The notes: generated by a model not told the origin, from the sequence alone. Counted from the stretch's first letter, positions 25,951 to 36,564 are shown. The stretch is 64,000 nucleotides of DNA from Pseudomonas psychrophila (GCF_001043005.1 NZ_JYKZ01000001.1:806001-870000); one strand, 5' to 3'. Program-made: numbers and translations.

Positions 25951-27326
25951 CAGGAAACCTCAATAGCGGCCATCAGGCCGGTTTCCATGTGGTCAATCAC
26001 ATGGCAGTGGAACATCCACACGCCGGGATTATCCGCCACCAGCGCCACCCGGGCACGCTCGTTTTTGCCCAACAGGTAAGTGTCGGTGAAGTACGGAATG
26101 ATCTTTTTGCGGTTGGACGCCAGCACCTTGAAGCTCATGCCGTGCAAATGGATCGGGTGCTGGTACTGGGTCATGTTCTTGAGCTCAAAAATGTAGCTCT
26201 GGCCCAATTTGAGCTTGGCAATGGGGCGGTCAGCGCAGGTCTTGTCCTTGATGTCCCAGGCAATGCCATTGATCTGCCACAAGCTTGGCGGCTGATCAGG
26301 GCCAAGATCCTCGGACACCGAACCGACCCACTCAAAGTTGAAGTTGATCTTCTCGGCGCTGGCAACGTCGGGCTCGGCAATCGGGTTGGCAGGCAATGCA
26401 GGCGGCCATTCGCTCGGCGCATCATTGCTGGCTACCGAGCGCAAGGTGCCCAAGCGTACCGGACCGTCACGCAAGGACAGCTCCTCCCCCACAGCCGGAG
26501 CCTTGATCGCCAGGCAAATGCGCATGCCCGGCCCCAGCCAGTAATCCTTGCCCAACGGCCTCGGCTCGATGGGGTTGCCGTCCAGCGCGTAGATCCTGGC
26601 TTCCACGCCGGGGATATTCAGGCGATAGGTCAGCGTGTTGTCGAGATTGAGGATCCGCACCCGGGTGATCTGCCCGGCTGGCAACTCAATGGTCGGCACA
26701 TGGCTGCCGTTGATCGTCGACAGTCGACCGGCTGTACCGCCACGCGCCGCTTCGCGGGTGATGCTGAACGGCAAGAAGCCACCCTCTTCATCCACATGCC
26801 AGTTTTTGATGCTCAGGGTACGTTCGTGCTTAAAACCGGTAGGCTCGCGCTCTTCAACGATCAGCGGCCCAACCAGGCCACGCCCCAGCTCTTCACTGCT
26901 GTTGACGTGCGGGTGATACCAAAAGCTGCCCGCATCCGGCACGCGGAATTTGTAATCGAAATATTCACCGGGCAGTACCGGCAATTGCGAGACATAGGGT
27001 ACGCCGTCCATTTCCAGCGGCAGGCGGATGCCATGCCAATGAATGGTGGTCGCGACCGGCAGGTGGTTGATAAAGCGCACCCGCAGCCACTCCCCCTGAC
27101 GCACACGCAGCTCGGTACCAGGCGCCGAAGGGCCAAAGGCCCAGGCCTGGGTCTGATGACCCGGCACCAGTTCGACATCCAGTGGAGCGGAAATCAGCTC
27201 GTAATCGTGACCTGCATTTTCTGCGGCCACCTTGCCCAGCCAGTAACGCGAAGCGCCTCCTGCGCCAACACCCACCACTACCAGGCCGGCCAAACCACCG
27301 AGTATTTGTCGACGGGTAAAGGACAT
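25950..27326 (-). CDS. cumA: Tat-exported multicopper oxidase, CumA-like
   Basis: A 458-residue oxidase. The N-terminus is a twin-arginine signal (SFTRRQILGGLAG). All four copper-binding motifs are intact: HWHG, WYHPHVN, HPIHLHGMSF and HCHVIDHMETGLM. These hold a type 1 copper and the trinuclear centre, so the protein should oxidise a substrate in the periplasm while reducing oxygen to water. Sequence and length match Pseudomonas CumA, once linked to Mn(II) oxidation, though that role is disputed. Start 27326 (MSFTRRQ) follows a GAGAGGT site. A frame open from 27506 adds a tail with no signal character. It is coupled to tadA downstream. Confidence 0.88.
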   Translation of the reverse strand: MSFTRRQILGGLAGLVVVGVGAGGASRYWLGKVAAENAGHDYELISAPLDVELVPGHQTQAWAFGPSAPGTELRVRQGEWLRVRFINHLPVATTIHWHGIRLPLEMDGVPYVSQLPVLPGEYFDYKFRVPDAGSFWYHPHVNSSEELGRGLVGPLIVEEREPTGFKHERTLSIKNWHVDEEGGFLPFSITREAARGGTAGRLSTINGSHVPTIELPAGQITRVRILNLDNTLTYRLNIPGVEARIYALDGNPIEPRPLGKDYWLGPGMRICLAIKAPAVGEELSLRDGPVRLGTLRSVASNDAPSEWPPALPANPIAEPDVASAEKINFNFEWVGSVSEDLGPDQPPSLWQINGIAWDIKDKTCADRPIAKLKLGQSYIFELKNMTQYQHPIHLHGMSFKVLASNRKKIIPYFTDTYLLGKNERARVALVADNPGVWMFHCHVIDHMETGLMAAIEVS

Positions 27327-27455
27327 GGATTCAACTACCTCTCGTAGCCAGCGCGGACGTGACGCCCGCAAAAGGCGAATACGATACACCTGCAATTGCG
27401 AAACAGTAAGGGCGGGGTGGCGAAGGGTCACAGTTGGCAGGCGAACACACACCCT

Positions 27456-27472
27456 GTGGGAGCGGGCCCCGG
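27456..27472 (+). repeat. Truncated REP (single arm)
   Basis: GTGGGAGCGGGCCCCGG is a lone, altered REP arm just downstream of the EIIB-like gene, with no inverted partner within 200 bases. Confidence 0.55.
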
Positions 27473-27474
27473 GT

Positions 27475-27750
27475 TTACAACCCCACCACCAAATGCACCA
27501 CACCACCCGACAGAGTCATGACGCCCGGCACACCCGCCTTGCGTAGCGCCTGCGGGTCCATGCGGGTGACATCCTCAAGCTCGACGCGGATACGGGTCAA
27601 CGCCACGCGCTGCTCGGACTTGACGTTGCTGGCGCCCCCCAAGGCCGCCAATACAGGGTCGTCCAGTGTCGTTGCCGCTTTGGCGGGCTCATCCGCCACC
27701 AGGTCCGGGGTCAGTGCCTTCCACAATGCCTTATGCAATTTATCGAACAT
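27475..27750 (-). CDS. Stand-alone PTS EIIB-like protein lacking the phospho-Cys
   Basis: A 91-residue protein aligning with glucose-type EIIB domains across LAALGGASNV, the VALTRIRVELEDV stretch and KAGVPGVM near the end. In active EIIB domains the residue two before TRLR is the phosphorylated Cys (ACITRLR). Here the equivalent is Ala (VALTRIR), with one extra residue nearby. It therefore cannot carry phosphate in the usual way. It starts two bases after the stop of the EIIA-HPr-EI fusion and is the last gene of the trehalose operon. It may be a regulatory or vestigial domain. Start 27750 (MFDKLHKALW) is chosen over an upstream frame of biased composition. Confidence 0.75.
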   Translation of the reverse strand: MFDKLHKALWKALTPDLVADEPAKAATTLDDPVLAALGGASNVKSEQRVALTRIRVELEDVTRMDPQALRKAGVPGVMTLSGGVVHLVVGL

Positions 27751-27752
27751 GT

Positions 27753-30284
27753 TCAGTACTCCAACGCGGTCATGGGCTGCACCAGCGGCTGCAAAGCAGC
27801 CCGCACCTGCTCGGCACTTTCGAGCCCCAGTACGTGCTGCGCCAGGGTCTGGCACGCCGAAAAATCAAGCTCGCGGACCCGGGCCTTGATCGTCGGTATC
27901 AACGGCACGCTTACTGACAATTCATCAACCCCCAGCCCCAGCAACACCGGCACCGCCAGCGTCTCGGAGGCCAGCGCACCGCACACGCCAACCCATTTGC
28001 CATGAGCATGGGCGGCCTTGACCGTGGTGGCGATCAGACGCAATACCGCCGGGTGCAAGCTGTCCGCCTGGCTGGCCAGACGCGGATGATCACGATCCAT
28101 CGCCAAGGTGTACTGGGTCAGGTCGTTGGTGCCGATGGAGAAAAAGTCGACCAGCGGCGCAAATAAATCCGCCATCAGGGCAGCCGCCGGCACTTCGATC
28201 ATGATCCCAAGCTTGGGCAGTGTGGTGATCCCCAACGCCTGGGCCTGTTCTTCCAGTAATTGGCGGGCCAGGCGCAACTCAGACAATTGGGTAACCATGG
28301 GCAGCATGATGTGCAAGCGGGTCAGGTCGGCACTGGCCAGAATCGCGCTGAACTGCTCACGCAGCAATTGAGGACGTTCCAGGCACAGGCGAATCCCGCG
28401 CATGCCCAAGAACGGATTGGCTTCGTGCTCCATCGGTACGTAAGCCAGAGGTTTGTCGCCCCCCACATCCAGCGTGCGTACCACCAGGTTGTGCTCAGCC
28501 CCCACGATACGCGCGATAGCACTGTAGGTGGACACCTGCTCCTCGTGGCTTGGAGCGCTGTTGCGCTCCAGATACAAAAATTCGGAGCGCAACAAGCCCA
28601 CGCCTTGCGCGCCGAGGGCCACTGCTTGCTCGGCTTCAGCCAGGGACGCGATATTGGCACTGACTTCAACATGCCGCCCGTCCAGGGTGCAGGCCGCCAA
28701 AGCCGCCTGCTGCAGGTCCCGCTGCTGGCGCTCGTGCTGCCGGGCACGCTGAAGAGTGAGCTGCTGGATGCGTTCAGGGGCCGGGTTCAGGAGCAGCTCT
28801 GCCCGATCAGCATCGAGCACGACGGGCGTACCATTGGCCAGCGCCAGCACCTGGTGCGACATTGCGCACATCGCCGGCAAGCCCAGTGCCCGGGCCAAAA
28901 TCGCAACATGGCTGGTGGCGCCTCCACCGACGGTGGCAAAACCCGCCACTTTGCGGGTATCCAGCGAGGCGGTCTGTGATGGGGTCAGTTGTTCGGCAAT
29001 CAGAATGGCGTGGTCGGGTAACTCCAGCGCGCTGTCCTGCACGCCCAGCATCAACTTGAGAACCCGCTGGCCGACGTCCTCCAGATCCAGCGCACGCTCG
29101 GCCAGCAAGTGACTGCCCAGACTTTTGAACAGTGTCGAGGTGGCCTGCGTAGCGCTTTGCCAGGCGAATGCTGCGCTCTTGCCCTGCTCGATCAGCGCAT
29201 AGGCCTGCTCCAGCAAGCCCGGGTCCTGAAGCAACTCTTGATGGGCCTTGAAAATCTCGGCCTGAGCCTTGCCCGCCGCGTTGTCACACAGCATTTGCAG
29301 CGCAGCGTTGGCATCGGCCAGGCCCTGCTTTAAATGGTCGCTCTCGGTCTGAGCATGGGACGCAAACTCCGTGATGTGCAGCGCGCGTTCGTTGAGCTGA
29401 ACTACATGACCGAAGGCCGAACCCGGTGATGCGCACACCCCGCGCAATACATCGGTTGCAACCGGTTCAGATGTAACAACGGGCGATGGCTCGACGGTGA
29501 CGGCCCTAACCGTTTCGCCGCAACCGGACGCCAGCAGTTCGGACAACACCTTAAGGGCTTGATCGGCATCAGCACCCGCAGCGCTGAGATACACACTGTC
29601 ACCATGAACCGTCTGCAAGGCCATGATCGCGATCAGCGACTTGGCATTGGCGCTCTCGTCCTGCTTATGCAGATGGATGCTTGACGCAAAGCCTTTCGCG
29701 GCCTGGGCGAAGACCGCTGCCGGGCGAGCATGCAGGCCGTTGGCATTCGGCAAGTCTTGTGGCGCTGAACGTTGTGCAGCCGTGGCCAGATCTTCTGTCA
29801 CTGCCTCAGCCTCAACCTGAGCCAGCTGCACGCACAACACCGGCTCCCCGCTTTCAACCAGCTCGCTCACCAAGCCCCTCGGGGCAATGCTTTCGCCGCT
29901 CACCACCAGCATCAGGGTCAACAGGCTGCGGGCATGCAGCGCGATAAAGTCCGCGTCGAACTCAATCAGCGCCTGCCCCGCCGTCACCTGCTGGCCCTCC
30001 TCAACCAACGGGGTGAAACCTTTACCGCCCAGGCTCACCGTATCGAGCCCGATGTGCAGCAATACCTGAACGCCGTTGTCGCCCGTGATGCTCACAGCGT
30101 GCCCGGTGTGCTGCAGGTTGCTGATCACCCCGGCCAGCGGCGCGCAGAGCACCTGCGACGTTGGATCGATACACAGACCGTCGCCAATCAGGCGGCTGGC
30201 AAACACCGGATCGGGCACGTTCTCCAGCGCCATCAGCACACCCGACAGGGGCGCCAGCAATTCCAGTTGTTGGGATGTGACCAT
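27753..30284 (-). CDS. PTS multiphosphoryl transfer protein (EIIA-HPr-EI fusion)
   Basis: An 843-residue fusion. EIIA of the glucose type spans about 1-140 with phospho-His77 (VLLHIGLDT). HPr spans about 178-255 with His185 (GLHARPA). Enzyme I fills about 280-843 with His459 (GGATSHVAILAR), and the PEP-binding region contains IGTNDLTQY. All active residues are present. It takes phosphate from PEP and passes it to a sugar-specific EIIB, here most likely that of TreB, whose own protein has no EIIA. The start at 30284 follows an AGGTGA site. The upstream ATG at 30353 would overlap the porin gene. NagF-type proteins have the same domain order. Confidence 0.92.
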   Translation of the reverse strand: MVTSQQLELLAPLSGVLMALENVPDPVFASRLIGDGLCIDPTSQVLCAPLAGVISNLQHTGHAVSITGDNGVQVLLHIGLDTVSLGGKGFTPLVEEGQQVTAGQALIEFDADFIALHARSLLTLMLVVSGESIAPRGLVSELVESGEPVLCVQLAQVEAEAVTEDLATAAQRSAPQDLPNANGLHARPAAVFAQAAKGFASSIHLHKQDESANAKSLIAIMALQTVHGDSVYLSAAGADADQALKVLSELLASGCGETVRAVTVEPSPVVTSEPVATDVLRGVCASPGSAFGHVVQLNERALHITEFASHAQTESDHLKQGLADANAALQMLCDNAAGKAQAEIFKAHQELLQDPGLLEQAYALIEQGKSAAFAWQSATQATSTLFKSLGSHLLAERALDLEDVGQRVLKLMLGVQDSALELPDHAILIAEQLTPSQTASLDTRKVAGFATVGGGATSHVAILARALGLPAMCAMSHQVLALANGTPVVLDADRAELLLNPAPERIQQLTLQRARQHERQQRDLQQAALAACTLDGRHVEVSANIASLAEAEQAVALGAQGVGLLRSEFLYLERNSAPSHEEQVSTYSAIARIVGAEHNLVVRTLDVGGDKPLAYVPMEHEANPFLGMRGIRLCLERPQLLREQFSAILASADLTRLHIMLPMVTQLSELRLARQLLEEQAQALGITTLPKLGIMIEVPAAALMADLFAPLVDFFSIGTNDLTQYTLAMDRDHPRLASQADSLHPAVLRLIATTVKAAHAHGKWVGVCGALASETLAVPVLLGLGVDELSVSVPLIPTIKARVRELDFSACQTLAQHVLGLESAEQVRAALQPLVQPMTALEY

Positions 30285-30343
30285 GACTTCACCTGCAGTT
30301 GATTCGGTTAAATGCCGATGGAGCACGAGCTCCGACAGCCCGC

Positions 30344-31600
<1,257 letters not shown>

Positions 31601-31612
31601 CTAGTGACTTCT

Positions 31613-31673
31613 GTGGGAGCGAGCCTGCTCGCGAAGGCCAGGTAGCCTTGTTCGCGAGCAGGCTCGCTCCCAC
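31613..31673. repeat. REPIN inside the trehalose operon
   Basis: A REP pair between treC and the porin gene. In an operon such hairpins often protect upstream mRNA and lower downstream expression. Confidence 0.9.
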
Positions 31674-31679
31674 AGAGGG

Positions 31680-33323
31680 TTACTTCAGGTGCAGGACAAA
31701 GGACTCGTACGGGCGCACATGCACAGTGTGCGTACGCACCGGACAATCGTCGTAGTTACTGATCAGCAGGCGTTGCGTCATGCCTGTATCGATTACCCCT
31801 TCTGGCAGTTCGATGTCACACGGGGCGCCGTAGAAGTTGTTGATCACCAGCAAGCTTTCACCGTCCCCCTGGCGCAAATACGCCCACACCCGGGAGTGCT
31901 CTGACAACAACTGGCGATACTCACCGTGTTGAATCAGCGGCTCATCGCGGCGCAAGGCGATCAAGTGCCGATAGTGATGCAGCACCGAGGCCGGATCATT
32001 GAGCTGATCTTCAACGTTGATGAGTTGAGCGTTGCCGGGGATACCGATCCACGGCTCGGCACTGCTGAAACCGGCATTCGCCTGGTGATCCCATTGCATC
32101 GGTGTGCGGCTGTTGTCCCGCGACTTCTGCTTGATCGCGGCCATGCATTCATCATGGGACGCGCCTGCTTCACGCTTGAGGCGGTAGATGTTCAGGGTTT
32201 CGACATCACGGTACTGCTCAATATGTTCGAACCCCGGGTTGGTCATGCCAATCTCTTCGCCCTGATACACATACGGCGTGCCTTGAAGAAAGTGCAGCGC
32301 AGTGGCGAGCATCTTGGCCGAGACCACGCGGTGCTCACCGTCATCGCCAAAACGCGAGACCACACGGGGCTGGTCATGGTTACACCAGAACAAGGCATTC
32401 CACCCCCCGCCCGCCTGCATGCCGACTTGCCAGTCCGAGAGGATGCCCTTGAGCTGTTGAAAATCGAAATCAGCCCGTACCCACTTCTGCATGTTCGGGT
32501 AATCGACTTTCAGGTGATGAAAGTTGAAGGTCATCGACAGTTCTTTGCTGTCCGGGCGTGAATAGCGGATGCAGTGCTCAAGGCTGGTGGACGACATCTC
32601 GCCGACGCTGACCAGATCGTGACCCTCGAACACTTCGCGGTGCATCTCCTGCAGGTACTCGTGCACGCTGGGGCCGTCGGTGTAGAAGCGGCGCCCGTCG
32701 CTGCTGTCTTCCGGGAAATGCGCCGGTTTGGAGATCAGGTTGATCACGTCCAGACGAAAGCCGCCCACGCCCTTGTCCCGCCAAAAGCCCATCAGTTTGT
32801 ACACTTCAGCTCGCACCTTGGGGTTATCCCAATTGAGGTCAGCCTGGGTATGGTCAAACAGATGCAGGAAGTACTGGCCGGTTTGCGCCTCGTATTCCCA
32901 GGCCGAACCACCGAACTTGGACTCCCAGTTATTGGGTTGATCACGCCAGATGTAAAAGTCGCGGTACGGGTTGTCGAGGCTGCTGCGCGCCTGCTGAAAC
33001 CACTCGTGCTCGATGGAGGTGTGATTGACCACGATATCGAGCATCAGCTTGATGCCCCGGGCGCTGGCCTCGCTGATCAGTAACTCGCAATCAGCCATGG
33101 TGCCGTAGCTCGGATCGATGGCGTAGTAGTCGCTGATGTCATAGCCGTTGTCACGCTGGGGCGAGCGCAGAAAAGGCGTCAGCCACAGGTAGTCAACACC
33201 CAACCATTGGAGGTAGTCGAGTTTGTCGACCACCCCCAGCAAGTCGCCGGTCGCGTTGCCCGCGTGGCTGTAAAAGCTTTTTGGGTAGATCTGATAGATC
33301 ACCGAACGCTGCCAGTCTTGCAT
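31680..33323 (-). CDS. treC: Alpha,alpha-phosphotrehalase TreC (GH13)
   Basis: A 547-residue GH13 glycoside hydrolase. It opens WQRSVIYQIYPKSFYSHAGN. Catalytic motifs are visible: DIVVNHTS, the nucleophile Asp in GGFRLDVINLIS, the general acid Glu in VSVGEMSST, and the transition-state Asp in FWCNHDQPR. It hydrolyses trehalose 6-phosphate to glucose and glucose 6-phosphate in the cytoplasm, directly after TreB delivers the phosphosugar. It lies 101 bases after treB on the same strand, with a perfect inverted repeat between them. Confidence 0.95.
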   Translation of the reverse strand: MQDWQRSVIYQIYPKSFYSHAGNATGDLLGVVDKLDYLQWLGVDYLWLTPFLRSPQRDNGYDISDYYAIDPSYGTMADCELLISEASARGIKLMLDIVVNHTSIEHEWFQQARSSLDNPYRDFYIWRDQPNNWESKFGGSAWEYEAQTGQYFLHLFDHTQADLNWDNPKVRAEVYKLMGFWRDKGVGGFRLDVINLISKPAHFPEDSSDGRRFYTDGPSVHEYLQEMHREVFEGHDLVSVGEMSSTSLEHCIRYSRPDSKELSMTFNFHHLKVDYPNMQKWVRADFDFQQLKGILSDWQVGMQAGGGWNALFWCNHDQPRVVSRFGDDGEHRVVSAKMLATALHFLQGTPYVYQGEEIGMTNPGFEHIEQYRDVETLNIYRLKREAGASHDECMAAIKQKSRDNSRTPMQWDHQANAGFSSAEPWIGIPGNAQLINVEDQLNDPASVLHHYRHLIALRRDEPLIQHGEYRQLLSEHSRVWAYLRQGDGESLLVINNFYGAPCDIELPEGVIDTGMTQRLLISNYDDCPVRTHTVHVRPYESFVLHLK

Positions 33324-33347
33324 AAAGAATCCTGCTCAATGGGCTCT

Positions 33348-33413
33348 GTAGTCGCTGCCGAAGGCTGCGAGCCGGTAAACGGTCGACAGCTCGCAGCCTT
33401 CGGCAGCGACTAC
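33348..33413. repeat. Perfect 24-bp inverted repeat between treB and treC
   Basis: Arms 33348-33371 and 33390-33413 are exact reverse complements (GTAGTCGCTGCCGAAGGC opens the left arm), with an 18-base loop. It belongs to the family seen at 17837-17932 and 42924-43061. There is no T-run on the operon strand, so full termination is unlikely. Confidence 0.9.
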
Positions 33414-33424
33414 GGGATAGGGGT

Positions 33425-34867
33425 TTAAGCGACGCGATAACCGGGACGAATGATTTTCAGGCTCAGGGCGCAGGTCAGGACAAACGGCACGACAATGGCC
33501 ACCAGCATGCCGATCACAAACATCGGGATGTACTGCGGGATGATCGAGATAAAGCCCGGCAAGCCGCCGACGCCAATTGCCGAAGCCTGGACCTTGTTCA
33601 GCGACAGGAAAATACTGCCCAGCGCCGAGCCGATCAGGGCCGCGTAGAACGGAAATTTGTAGCGCAGGTTGATCCCGAACATGGCGGGCTCAGTGATCCC
33701 GAAATACGCAGAAACAGCAGAGGTGGAGGCCATGCTGCGTTCACGCACATTACGGCTCATGTAAAACACTCCGAGCGCGGCGCTGCCCTGGGCCAGATTG
33801 GACATCACGATCATCGGCCAGATAAACGTTCCGCCCTGGGTGGCGATCAGTTGCAGGTCAACGGCCAGGAACATGTGGTGCATGCCGGTGATCACCAACG
33901 GTGCGTACAGCAGGCCGAAAATCATCCCGCCGAGCACGGGCGCCAGGTCAAACAGCATGACCACGCCTTCGGTAATCAGAATCCCGAGGTGGCGCGTCAC
34001 CGGGCCAATGATTGCCAGCGCCAGCACACCCGTGATGACGATGGTGGTGATGGGCACAACCAGCAATTGAATGGCATTGGGCACCCGCGCCCGCAGCCAT
34101 TTCTCGATCACGCTCATGACATAAGCGGCCATCAGGATCGGCAGGATTTGCCCCTGGTAACCCACCTTCTCGATCTGGAACACGCCCAGGATGTCGAAGT
34201 AAGGCAGGCTTTGCCCGTCAAGCCCGGCCACGGCCTTGCCGTAGTTCCAGGCATTGAGCAGGTCGGGGTGTACCAGCATCAGGCCCAGTACGATGCCGAG
34301 AATTTCGCTGCCACCAAAACGCTTGGCCGCCGACCAGCCCACCAACGCAGGCAGGAACACAAAAGACGTATTGGCCATCAGGTTGATCAAGCTCCACACG
34401 CCGTCCAGGGACGGATAGGCATCGAGCAGGGTTTTATCGGCTATGAACATGCCTTTGGCGCCGAGCAGGTTGTTAACACCCATCAACAGGCCGGCAATGA
34501 TCAGCGCGGGCAGGATGGGCATAAACACATCGGAGAACACTCGCACCAGACGCTGCATGGCGTTGGCCTTGTCGGCGCCCTTTTGCTTGACGTCGGCAAT
34601 GGTGGCAGCGGCCAGGCCGGTCTGCTCGCGCAAGGCGGCATAGACCTTTTCAACTTCGCCGGGGCCAATCACGACTTGATACAGCCCGCCGGTGAAGAAG
34701 GAGCCCTTCACCAGATCGATCTGGTTGAGGGTTGCGCTGTCGACCCGGCTTGGGTCCTTGAGCGCCAGACGCAAGCGAGTCACGCAATGGGCGGCCTGCT
34801 CAACGTTGTCAGCGCCACCGAGGCTGTGCAGCAGTTCGCTGGCGATCTTGGAATAGTCGTGGCTCAT
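33425..34867 (-). CDS. treB: Trehalose PTS permease EIIBC (TreB/TreP)
   Basis: A 480-residue PTS permease. The N-terminal EIIB domain has its phospho-Cys28 in AHCVTRLRL. An EIIC domain of about 8-10 membrane segments follows, with the trehalose/sucrose-type signatures IIAGLLMGVNNLL, GITEPAMFGINLRYKFP and GVGGLPGFISI. It imports trehalose across the inner membrane as trehalose 6-phosphate. It has no EIIA of its own and probably uses the EIIA of the downstream fusion. It is the first gene after the paired operators and is divergent from treR. Confidence 0.94.
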   Translation of the reverse strand: MSHDYSKIASELLHSLGGADNVEQAAHCVTRLRLALKDPSRVDSATLNQIDLVKGSFFTGGLYQVVIGPGEVEKVYAALREQTGLAAATIADVKQKGADKANAMQRLVRVFSDVFMPILPALIIAGLLMGVNNLLGAKGMFIADKTLLDAYPSLDGVWSLINLMANTSFVFLPALVGWSAAKRFGGSEILGIVLGLMLVHPDLLNAWNYGKAVAGLDGQSLPYFDILGVFQIEKVGYQGQILPILMAAYVMSVIEKWLRARVPNAIQLLVVPITTIVITGVLALAIIGPVTRHLGILITEGVVMLFDLAPVLGGMIFGLLYAPLVITGMHHMFLAVDLQLIATQGGTFIWPMIVMSNLAQGSAALGVFYMSRNVRERSMASTSAVSAYFGITEPAMFGINLRYKFPFYAALIGSALGSIFLSLNKVQASAIGVGGLPGFISIIPQYIPMFVIGMLVAIVVPFVLTCALSLKIIRPGYRVA

Positions 34868-34933
34868 GCGTTGTCTTCCGCTTGAATTTTTATTATGGAG
34901 CGTCGTTGTGGCAGCACGCAGAAACGAAAAATA

Positions 34934-34973
34934 CTCGTCTGTACGAGTTAAAGCAACAACTGGTACAGACGAG
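34934..34973. promoter_or_regulatory. Paired TreR operators
   Basis: CTCGTCTGTACGAG (34934-34947) and its near-inverse CTGGTACAGACGAG (34960-34973) are centred 26 bases apart between divergent treR and treB. They are good candidates for two TreR-binding sites on one face of the helix. Confidence 0.75.
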
Positions 34974-35074
34974 TTTGAATTTTTTTACCTGTCGCCCTGG
35001 CGCCAGTACTTGCACTGCCTATCCCCTGCCCTTAAGGTTCGGGCCCTGAGCCCCAACGGCATAGAGCCCTCGCC

Positions 35075-35779
35075 ATGACTAAATACAATCAGATCTACAC
35101 CGATCTGCTTGCCAGCATCACCACTGAACGCCTGGCCCGAGGCGCCCGCCTGCCGTCCGAAGCCGAGTTGATGGCCAGTTATGAGGCCAGCCGTGGCACC
35201 GTGCGCAAGGCCATCGAACAGCTTCAGGAGCGCGGCTTTGCGCAAAAGATCCATGGCAAAGGCACCTTCGTGCTGTCATCCAGCCCGATCGAGTTTCAGT
35301 TGGGTGGCATTGTCAGTTTCCAGGAAACCTACCCGCGGCTGGGCGATAACGTCAGCACGGACGTGGTGGAATTCACGCAATTTGCCCTTGAGGGCGCGTT
35401 GTGCGAGAAGTTCGATGTGCAAGCAGGCAGCCTCATCACCCGAATCAAACGGGTACGCCGCATAGATGGCAAACGGGTGATTCTGGACATCAACCATTTT
35501 GTGAGCGATCTGATTCCGGGGCTGAATCAAGAGATTGCCCAGCACTCGATTTATGCCTACATCGAGCAAACCCTGAACCTGCAGATCAGCTATGCCCAGC
35601 GCACCATTGAAGCGGTGCCGCGCAGCAAGGATGATCAACAGCATCTGGACCTGGACGGTCAGAGCCATGTGATCGTGGTGAGTAACCAGACATTTTTACA
35701 GGATGGGCGCCAGTTCGAGTACACCGAGTCGCGGCATACCCTGGACAAGTTTTACTTTTCGGATGTGGCGAGGCGCTAG
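35075..35779 (+). CDS. treR: Trehalose operon repressor TreR (GntR family, HutC/UTRA type)
   Basis: A 234-residue regulator. The N-terminal GntR winged helix contains LPSEAELMASYEASRGTVRK, followed by the wing GFAQKIHGKGTFVL. The C-terminal UTRA ligand domain covers about residues 80-230. It should repress treB and the rest of the operon, with trehalose 6-phosphate the expected inducer from the family. It is divergently transcribed, with paired operators in the shared promoter region. ATG start at 35075. Confidence 0.92.
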   Translation: MTKYNQIYTDLLASITTERLARGARLPSEAELMASYEASRGTVRKAIEQLQERGFAQKIHGKGTFVLSSSPIEFQLGGIVSFQETYPRLGDNVSTDVVEFTQFALEGALCEKFDVQAGSLITRIKRVRRIDGKRVILDINHFVSDLIPGLNQEIAQHSIYAYIEQTLNLQISYAQRTIEAVPRSKDDQQHLDLDGQSHVIVVSNQTFLQDGRQFEYTESRHTLDKFYFSDVARR

Positions 35780-35789
35780 AGTCAAAAGC

Positions 35790-35889
35790 ACCCTCACCCC
35801 AGCCCTCTGCCAGAGGGAGAGGGCGCCGGTTTGTGGCGCTGCACAGATCTGTTTTTGCCTTTAGTCCCCTTTCCCTCCGGGAGAGGGGC
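35790..35889. repeat. CCCTCACCCCAGCCCTCT-type intergenic repeat with two hairpins
   Basis: Two purine/pyrimidine hairpins (CCCTC...GAGGG and CCCCTTTCCC...GGGAGAGGGG) follow treR. Similar elements are common in pseudomonads. They may end the treR and protease transcripts from both sides. Confidence 0.6.
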
Positions 35890-35907
35890 TCTTGATCTTG
35901 CCAACAA

Positions 35908-36564
35908 TCACTTCGCTGCATACTTCGAACCACGCGGGCCATCCAGTTGCGCCTGCAGCATCAGCCACTCGCGCCGAATGATCGAATAAGGGATAAAAAT
36001 GCTGACCCGCTCAGCCCCTTTCAAACCGGACTGAGTGATCACATCGTTCAATGTGGTCGAGTAAAAACCGGCATTAATCCCGACAATATTGCCGTCACTG
36101 CCGATGACCGGCCCGCCCGACATCCCCTTGACCAGCGGGGCATCGTGGATGGCATAAAGATCACCGCTATGTTCTTCGGTATTGCGGAAGGGCGTTTGAT
36201 ACACCTTGCCTTGGCCCGTGGTGGTCACCAGATAAGGGCTCAACCCCACCGCGGTGATACGTTCACCCACACGCGGTGCCCGCCAGGATGGATAGTGGCC
36301 GCTTGCTTTGTGCTTGATAAAGACCAAATCGCAATGGGTGCTACAACGGTAGGCAACATTGGGGATAAACGGAGTGTGCGCTGTCGTGACGGCGTATTCC
36401 TCATTCCATTGCACGGCCGAGGCCATGTACATAAACGGCATGGGAAAGCCTGAAAAGACCGCAAAGTACGAGTCATTAACAGGCCCCGACAAGTCGGGCT
36501 TCACGAATCCATTGCATCCTGCAGTAACAACTCCTATTAACAAGAAGGCCATGATCTTGATCAT
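35908..36564 (-). CDS. Trypsin-like serine protease, predicted lipoprotein
   Basis: A 218-residue protein. It has a short lipoprotein signal (VVTAGC, lipid Cys at residue 17) and then a compact trypsin-fold domain. The complete catalytic triad is visible: His63 in VTTAHTPF, Asp79 in HCDLVFIKH and Ser149 in VKGMSGGPVIG. The Ser loop is of the HtrA/trypsin_2 type, but there is no PDZ domain, so it is a minimal protease anchored in the periplasm. The substrate is unknown. Its neighbours are convergent treR and a patch of small lipoproteins, so an envelope role is inferred. Confidence 0.8.
   Translation of the reverse strand: MIKIMAFLLIGVVTAGCNGFVKPDLSGPVNDSYFAVFSGFPMPFMYMASAVQWNEEYAVTTAHTPFIPNVAYRCSTHCDLVFIKHKASGHYPSWRAPRVGERITAVGLSPYLVTTTGQGKVYQTPFRNTEEHSGDLYAIHDAPLVKGMSGGPVIGSDGNIVGINAGFYSTTLNDVITQSGLKGAERVSIFIPYSIIRREWLMLQAQLDGPRGSKYAAK

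Noticed and set aside
34934..34973. Reading the paired CTCGTCTGTACGAG sites as a transcription terminator
   Set aside because: The two sites are 26 bases apart in a divergent promoter region with no T-run. They fit operators better.
35947..36453. Plus-strand frame of 168 codons opposite the trypsin-like lipoprotein
   Set aside because: The minus strand has a lipobox and a complete catalytic triad; the opposite frame has neither signal nor motif.
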